Below, one piece after another: positions 5,505 to 8,362 of a DNA stretch of 8,362 bases; position 1 is the stretch's first letter, and each line of letters starts with the position of its first letter. Position numbers and translations under genes: made by a program. The DNA is from Candidatus Zixiibacteriota bacterium (GTDB lineage: Bacteria > Zixibacteria > MSB-5A5 > GN15 > FEB-12). The notes below the pieces were generated by a model, which saw nothing but the letters and a program-made list of their open reading frames with translations, did not search any database and had not been told where the DNA came from. The stretch covers positions 1-8,362 of the forward strand of contig JACRAV010000398.1 in assembly GCA_016213305.1 (NCBI GenBank), given 5' to 3'.

Positions 5505-6707
5505 TTATCCTCTCACAAGTCGTACAACTTTGTCCGCTCGTTTCAACGTTGAATAGAATGCGTCTTCCAGGTTGAACCGCTTCACCAGTTCGCGGCGGTG
5601 TTGCAACGGTTCGCTGATCTCCTTCTTGACTCGCGTCACCGCGTCCCGATACGGTCCTTCGCCGAGCAACTGATACACGTACACCAGATGGTCCGAAAGC
5701 ATCTTCTCCAGATTGCTCATCAGGACGAAATAGCGGGTCTCGTCGGGTATCTGTTTGACCGCCGCCAGAAATCTGGCCAGCGTGGGGGCCGCTCCGCCGT
5801 CATGCTCCACCCCGGGGAAGAAACTCAGCAGGCCGTTGCGATACTGCGACGCGAACAACCCGAAACGGGTGTTTTCCTCGCCCACGAACGACTCGACCTG
5901 CGTGCGAATCTGGGTAAAGCATTTGTTGTACATGTGGAACACGATCGACAACAGCACCTCTTCCTCGTCTTCCTTCGCTCCTTCGTTCAATTCCCGCCGT
6001 CCGCTCACTTCGATCAGATTATTGAGGATGAGGAGGTAAATGGCGCGACAGGTGACAAACTCGCCCATCGGCGACAATTCGATCAGCTCGGTCACCGTCC
6101 GGTTGCCGTCGATGAGCGCCAGCATGCGAAACTCGTCAAGCGATATCGTCAGTTCTTCCTTGGTCGTCTTCGGCGCCTTGGTGATCCCCAGAAGCATGTC
6201 GTCCGGCGGGAGAACTTTCTGGATTTCAAGCCACTCGTCGATACGCCGCGTTCCCTCCATGATCACGCTCATGGTGCTCAATTCGATCAGGAACGGCGCG
6301 TTCTTCGGCTCCGCGTTCTCGTGGAAGATGAAATCACCCTCGTGCCACGAGAAGAGATTGTACACGATCTCCTCGATCTGCATCTTCAGACACTGGCCGA
6401 TCTCATCCTTGTCGAACAAATTCATGTCGATGAGCGTCGTGCCGAGTTGCCGCCCGGACTGGCGGTGCAACGCCACCGCCCGCTCCAGATCGGCCTTGGA
6501 TATCTTCCCCCGCTTCAACAGCAGGTTTCCCAGAAGGTCTTCGGAACTGTTCACCGAGGAGGCGTGAACGATGTTCCCGTCCTTGAACGCCACTTCTTTC
6601 TGCCGCGTGGCGGTTCGGCATTCCAGTATTCCCGTTTTCTTCCCTGTGGCAAGGAGTTGCAGGATATCCGGAAAGGCAACGGTTTTAAGATTCCCCGAAA
6701 GACTCAT
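5505..6707 (-). CDS. PATAN/DUF4388 protein with MshEN-like tandem motifs
   Basis: A 400-residue cytoplasmic protein. Residues 1-57 are a typical PATAN (DUF4388) start: LSGNL, FPDILQLL, KKTGILE, then an FKDGNIVHA strand. Residues 58-110 contain two consecutive motifs of the type LGxxLLxxGxIxxxxLxxAL and RxLGxxLIxxxxFxxxxIxxxLxxQ, similar to the MshEN c-di-GMP-binding motifs at the front of some pilus and secretion ATPases. The region around 187-240 (SLDEFRMLALIDGNRTVTEL) looks like the winged-helix-like segment common in such proteins. The remaining 160 residues are mostly helical and unassigned. PATAN regulators in cyanobacteria bind pilus motor proteins, which fits pilB downstream. The start is supported by the conserved N-terminus and a modest AAGGGA site. 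No receiver domain is fused to it. Confidence 0.85.
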   Translation of the reverse strand: MSLSGNLKTVAFPDILQLLATGKKTGILECRTATRQKEVAFKDGNIVHASSVNSSEDLLGNLLLKRGKISKADLERAVALHRQSGRQLGTTLIDMNLFDKDEIGQCLKMQIEEIVYNLFSWHEGDFIFHENAEPKNAPFLIELSTMSVIMEGTRRIDEWLEIQKVLPPDDMLLGITKAPKTTKEELTISLDEFRMLALIDGNRTVTELIELSPMGEFVTCRAIYLLILNNLIEVSGRRELNEGAKEDEEEVLLSIVFHMYNKCFTQIRTQVESFVGEENTRFGLFASQYRNGLLSFFPGVEHDGGAAPTLARFLAAVKQIPDETRYFVLMSNLEKMLSDHLVYVYQLLGEGPYRDAVTRVKKEISEPLQHRRELVKRFNLEDAFYSTLKRADKVVRLVRG

Positions 6708-6763
6708 ACCAATTCCCTTAGTCCTGTTTCACAACACGAGTTACGCCGGTTCGACTATTTCGT

Positions 6764-6769
6764 ATCATA
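6764..6769 (-). promoter_or_regulatory. Weak promoter candidate (-10-like TATGAT) before the PATAN gene
   Basis: In the 124-base gap between comEC and the PATAN gene, TATGAT on the minus strand lies in the locally AT-rich stretch GATATATGATACG, about 57 bases before the ATG at 6707. No good -35 is found at 16-18 bases; TTAAGA lies farther off. A promoter is expected in this gap, but this site is only a candidate. Confidence 0.3.
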
Positions 6770-6799
6770 TATCGGGAGAATTGGACGCTTTCTTAACGA

Positions 6800-6824
6800 C
6801 CGATACCCCCTATAAGAATATCGG
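6800..6824 (-). other. Imperfect hairpin just after comEC
   Basis: CCGATA and TATCGG (6824-6819 and 6805-6800 on the minus strand) could form a 6-bp stem with a 13-base loop, starting eight bases after the comEC stop. It lacks a strong GC stem and a following T-run, so it is at best a weak end-of-gene structure. The rest of the 124-base gap holds only the -10-like site and a modest ribosome site. Confidence 0.25.
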
Positions 6825-6831
6825 CCCCCTG

Positions 6832-8362
6832 CTACCGAGAAAGATCGTACGGGCCGGTCCGCCGAAGATCGACGAGAAAGTCGGGAAGAATCTGATCCGC
6901 TTGATCATCGGGCGATAACTGATCGGTGTCCAGTCGAATCTGATCAATTCTTGAACAGATGACCCGTTCGTACCCCGCTTGCCGTAGCGCTATCCAGTCC
7001 TCCGGAGTCGGGGACCAGCGCGATGCCAGCACCAGCGTCGTACCCGTAAGTGACACTCCGCTCATCGCTTCGACCATCCGATCGGTTATCAGGATCGACT
7101 GCCCCCGGGTCCGTATCAATACCCGATTGAGACTGAGGAAGTACCCCTCTCCGTCGCCCGGAACCGCCGGTCCCCCGAAATAAACAACCACCGGAAGACG
7201 ACCCCGGCCTTCGTTGTACGCCTGATAATCCTCAAAACTCGCCCGATAGCTCGATGACACATACACCGTCTCAACCCGATACAGGGCCGCCAGCCGCATC
7301 AGATCGTCGATGTCATCGTAAGGACAATTCATCACGAACAGCCGACCCAGCCGCCCAACCCGGTTCATGTCCAGCACCGGCTTCAAAAGCCGGGTATCGA
7401 GATTCTCGATGCGGACCAAAGACGAACTGTATATCAGGTCGCTCACCACCCCGCCGGGCTGGTCAACCACCGCTACGATTCCTCCGGGGAGTGAGGCGCA
7501 ATGCACAGCCGACTTTTCCCCGTCGGAGTCGACCACCTGCCGGAGCAGTGACACATTGGCGGCCGCCAGCAGAATAAACAGAGCCGCCCGTCGGGCCTGT
7601 TTTGACCGATTGCCGAAGATCACGGCCACCAGAAAGCAGAAGTATGCCCCTATCCAGAATAGTGCCAGGCGATCATGAGACAGGGCCTCGAATCCCAGCG
7701 GCGGAAAATTCAGATTCTTGAGCCACTCGAGCGCCGACACCACCAGCCGCAATATCGGATCGACCAGCGTTCCCGCAAAAAAGCCGATTACCGGCCAGAT
7801 CAGATCGGCCGCGAGCATGAGCATGATCGCCACCACCGCCACCGACGCCAGCGGTACGATCACCAGATTCGCCAGTACCGAAACGAGCGGTACACTTCCA
7901 AAGTAATACGCGATTACCGGCGCCGAACACAATTGCGCTACCAAAGAAACGTTGACGGGAAATACAATGAGACGGTACCAGTACCGATTGTGCCTTTCCT
8001 CAAACGCCCCGGCCAATGGTTTGACAAGCAGGACCAGCCCCCATGCCGTGACCACCGACAGTTGAAACCCGACGTCGAACAATTGGCCGGGATCCAGCAA
8101 GAGTACCGACAGGACGGTCAGCGAGACGATATGATTCAAATCGTACTCTCGCCCCAGCAAACCCGCGAACAGAATGAACGCCGCCATGATCGACGCCCTC
8201 ACCACCGAGGGCTGGCCGTGTGACAGGAGCGCGAACAACGCCACTACAATCAGAAGAACGATCCCCCGCCAGGGTTGACGGATGGAAAACGGGCGGAGCG
8301 CAATCAGCACGAACAACAGCACCAGCGCGACATTGGCTCCCGAAACCGCCAGCACGTGAAGC
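6832..8362 (-). CDS. comEC: ComEC/Rec2 DNA-uptake channel (5' end beyond window) with degenerate C-terminal domain
   Basis: The frame is open to base 8362, so the N-terminal part is missing; the GTG at 8355 is an internal valine. The fragment begins with HVLAVSGANVALVLL, the signature of the ComEC Competence domain, and continues with many membrane helices and the conserved LFDVGFQLSVVTAWGLVLL. ComEC forms the inner-membrane channel through which one DNA strand enters during natural transformation. The last 230 residues align in pattern with the metallo-beta-lactamase-like domain (GGIVAVVDQPGG, later GQSILITDR), but the expected HxHxDH motif reads as NCPYDD and the expected HHGS reads as ASRWS. 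The frame is intact, so this looks like a domain that kept its fold but lost metal binding. Pili usually feed DNA to ComEC, which fits the pilB context. Confidence 0.9.
   Translation of the reverse strand, partial: LHVLAVSGANVALVLLFVLIALRPFSIRQPWRGIVLLIVVALFALLSHGQPSVVRASIMAAFILFAGLLGREYDLNHIVSLTVLSVLLLDPGQLFDVGFQLSVVTAWGLVLLVKPLAGAFEERHNRYWYRLIVFPVNVSLVAQLCSAPVIAYYFGSVPLVSVLANLVIVPLASVAVVAIMLMLAADLIWPVIGFFAGTLVDPILRLVVSALEWLKNLNFPPLGFEALSHDRLALFWIGAYFCFLVAVIFGNRSKQARRAALFILLAAANVSLLRQVVDSDGEKSAVHCASLPGGIVAVVDQPGGVVSDLIYSSSLVRIENLDTRLLKPVLDMNRVGRLGRLFVMNCPYDDIDDLMRLAALYRVETVYVSSSYRASFEDYQAYNEGRGRLPVVVYFGGPAVPGDGEGYFLSLNRVLIRTRGQSILITDRMVEAMSGVSLTGTTLVLASRWSPTPEDWIALRQAGYERVICSRIDQIRLDTDQLSPDDQADQILPDFLVDLRRTGPYDLSR

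Noticed and set aside
5598..6815. A 405-codon open frame on the plus strand opposite the PATAN gene
   Set aside because: It is antisense to a clear family protein, is rich in His, Gln, Arg and Leu without domain patterns, and has no ribosome site. It is a shadow of GC-rich coding.
6800..6824. Intrinsic terminator after comEC
   Set aside because: The stem is only 6 bp, the loop is 13 bases and no T-run follows, so I list it only as a weak hairpin.
6832..8355. comEC starting at the GTG at 8355 as a complete 507-residue gene
   Set aside because: The frame continues upstream with His and Leu that complete the conserved HVLAVSG motif, so the GTG is an internal valine and the gene is cut by the window edge.
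1..8362. CRISPR array, tRNA/rRNA genes, insertion sequence or phage remnants
   Set aside because: No regularly spaced repeats, tRNA-like cloverleaf, transposase motifs or terminal inverted repeats were visible by eye. The whole window is explained by collinear minus-strand genes.

Overview
All nine protein genes in this window lie on the minus strand, so the biological reading direction is from base 8362 down to base 1. The DNA is moderately GC-rich and densely coded. The largest gaps are 124 and 107 bases, and no gene-free stretch exceeds 300 bases. I see no tRNA, rRNA, CRISPR array, insertion sequence or sign of recent transfer. The proteins point to a Gram-negative-type, type IV pilus-bearing bacterium with a Myxococcus-like MglA/MglB polarity system. 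A deltaproteobacterial or FCB-related lineage such as Zixibacteria is plausible, but this rests on protein resemblance alone.

In transcription order, the window opens inside comEC (8362-6832, start missing), a DNA-uptake channel whose C-terminal metallo-beta-lactamase-like domain appears to have lost its metal-binding histidines. After a 124-base gap come a PATAN/DUF4388 protein (6707-5505) and a small membrane protein (5500-5138), 4 bases apart. The next gap (5137-5031) holds a near-consensus sigma70 promoter, TTGACA-17-TATCAT. It should drive a six-gene unit: a TPR-roadblock fusion (5030-4173), a membrane-anchored roadblock protein (4162-3173), a small free roadblock protein (3180-2839), MglA with a long low-complexity tail (2805-1720), an MglB orthologue (1701-1216), and pilB, the pilus extension ATPase (1155 to beyond base 1).

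The centre of interest is this cluster of one MglA GTPase with four roadblock-fold proteins of different architecture (MglB-type, stand-alone, TPR-fused, membrane-fused), in one apparent operon with the pilus extension motor. In Myxococcus, MglB is the MglA GAP and MglA-GTP acts through the TPR protein SgmX to activate pili at the leading pole. The layout here suggests a compact version in which a membrane platform, a TPR adaptor, a regulator pair and the motor are made together. The upstream PATAN protein fits the theme, because PATAN-domain regulators act on pilus motors in cyanobacteria. It also carries tandem motifs resembling the c-di-GMP-binding MshEN domain of pilus ATPases. Gene identities are well supported by sequence; the combined function is inference.
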